Positions 5,537 through 5,614 of a stretch of 5,614 nucleotides of DNA are shown here, one piece after another. The position numbers and the translations under genes were made by a program. The notes below the pieces were generated by a model that was not told the DNA's origin, did not search any database, and was given only the letters and a program-made list of their open reading frames with translations. Source of the DNA: Bacteroidota bacterium (lineage in GTDB: Bacteria; Bacteroidota; Bacteroidia; Flavobacteriales; Crocinitomicaceae); NCBI GenBank assembly GCA_029558435.1, contig JAKQEZ010000727.1:1-5614 (forward strand), given 5' to 3'. Numbering within the stretch: position 1 is the first letter of the stretch; each line of letters starts with the position of its first letter.

Positions 5537-5614
5537 ATGCCTACACAAATCGAACCTATGAAACACTACCCTAAGACGCTTTTTGTATTACTTATATACG
5601 GTGTTATGTGCAGT
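5537..5614 (+). CDS. Possible 5' end of the next cassette gene (partial)
   Basis: The frame from the ATG at 5537 is open to the right edge (26 codons, ending ...LLIYGVMCS). It contains an ATG at 5606 overlapping the right core GTTATGT. In the two complete sites, the following gene can be read from an ATG in this same place, with in-frame ATGs further upstream. By analogy a gene may begin at 5606, with 5537 as the read-through version. The hydrophobic run in the longer version is encoded by the repeat arm and should not be taken as a signal peptide. Too little is visible to be sure. Confidence 0.25.
   Translation, partial: MPTQIEPMKHYPKTLFVLLIYGVMCS
5578..5609 (+). repeat. Right arm of the 22-nt inverted repeat plus right core
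   Basis: The arm 5578-5599 (GCTTTTTG...TTATATAC) is complementary to 5052-5073 with one G-T-type mismatch. After three bases (GGT) comes GTTATGT (5603-5609), matching the right cores of sites 1 (GTTAGGT) and 3 (GTTATGC) in sequence and in distance from the arm. It marks the end of this unit and probably the start of the next cassette beyond the window. Confidence 0.75.

Noticed and set aside
5052..5599. Insertion sequence or MITE with 22-nt terminal inverted repeats
   Set aside because: There is no transposase, no visible target duplication next to the arms, and the right arm is followed by the same core as the other site-like elements.
1..5614. Absence of CTGCAG as target avoidance
   Set aside because: I found no CTGCAG by eye, but only about one site is expected in an AT-rich window of this size, so the absence means little.
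5537..5614. Signal peptide or lipoprotein leader (LFVLLIYGVMCS)
   Set aside because: The hydrophobic run is encoded by the inverted-repeat arm, and M-C-S is a poor lipobox; it is most likely coincidental.

Overview
This window most likely comes from a member of the Bacteroidota or a closely related metagenomic lineage. The DNA is AT-rich, no clear Shine-Dalgarno sequences precede the genes, and the best promoter fits the Bacteroidota pattern TTTG-N19-TAnnTTTG. This placement is an inference; no marker gene is present.

Left half (1-3300, minus strand): a compact type II restriction-modification operon of the BsuBI/PstI family, expected to recognise CTGCAG. In transcription order it holds a small XRE-type HTH controller (3216-2908, TTG start), an N6-adenine DNA methyltransferase (2918-1332), a BsuBI/PstI-type endonuclease (1335-400), and the first 127 codons of a fourth protein that runs off the left edge (381-1). 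The genes overlap by 11 nt and 4 nt, then have an 18-nt gap, so they are probably co-transcribed. The single promoter has a perfect 6-1-6 palindrome at its expected transcription start, suggesting that the controller regulates its own operon.

Middle (3217-3733): no confident gene. It holds the operator/promoter, a large orphan imperfect hairpin (3353-3443), and the first of a series of recombination-site-like elements.

Right half (3600-5614, plus strand): a head-to-tail array of small unrelated genes separated by attC-like elements. Cargo genes are a metallophosphoesterase and three short hypothetical proteins (62, 84 and 146 aa). Two elements (3611-3742 and 4661-4792) have the layout of integron attC sites: an RYYYAAC-type left core, a left stem arm, a variable spacer, a complementary right stem arm, three to five bases, and a GTTRRRY-type right core. 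Both measure 132 nt core to core although their stem sequences differ. A third pair of arms (22 nt, 21 matching) encloses the whole 146-aa gene, and a fourth site (near 4334) has a left core and a short hairpin but no clear right core. No integrase or attI is visible, so this looks like an integron-like cassette array, or a cluster of such sites lacking an integrase, next to a restriction-modification system. Each upstream gene ends close to a left core, and the following reading frame has an ATG in or next to the right core. For that reason I place the starts of the phosphoesterase and the 84-aa gene at the inner ATGs; longer in-frame versions would translate the recombination-site arm.
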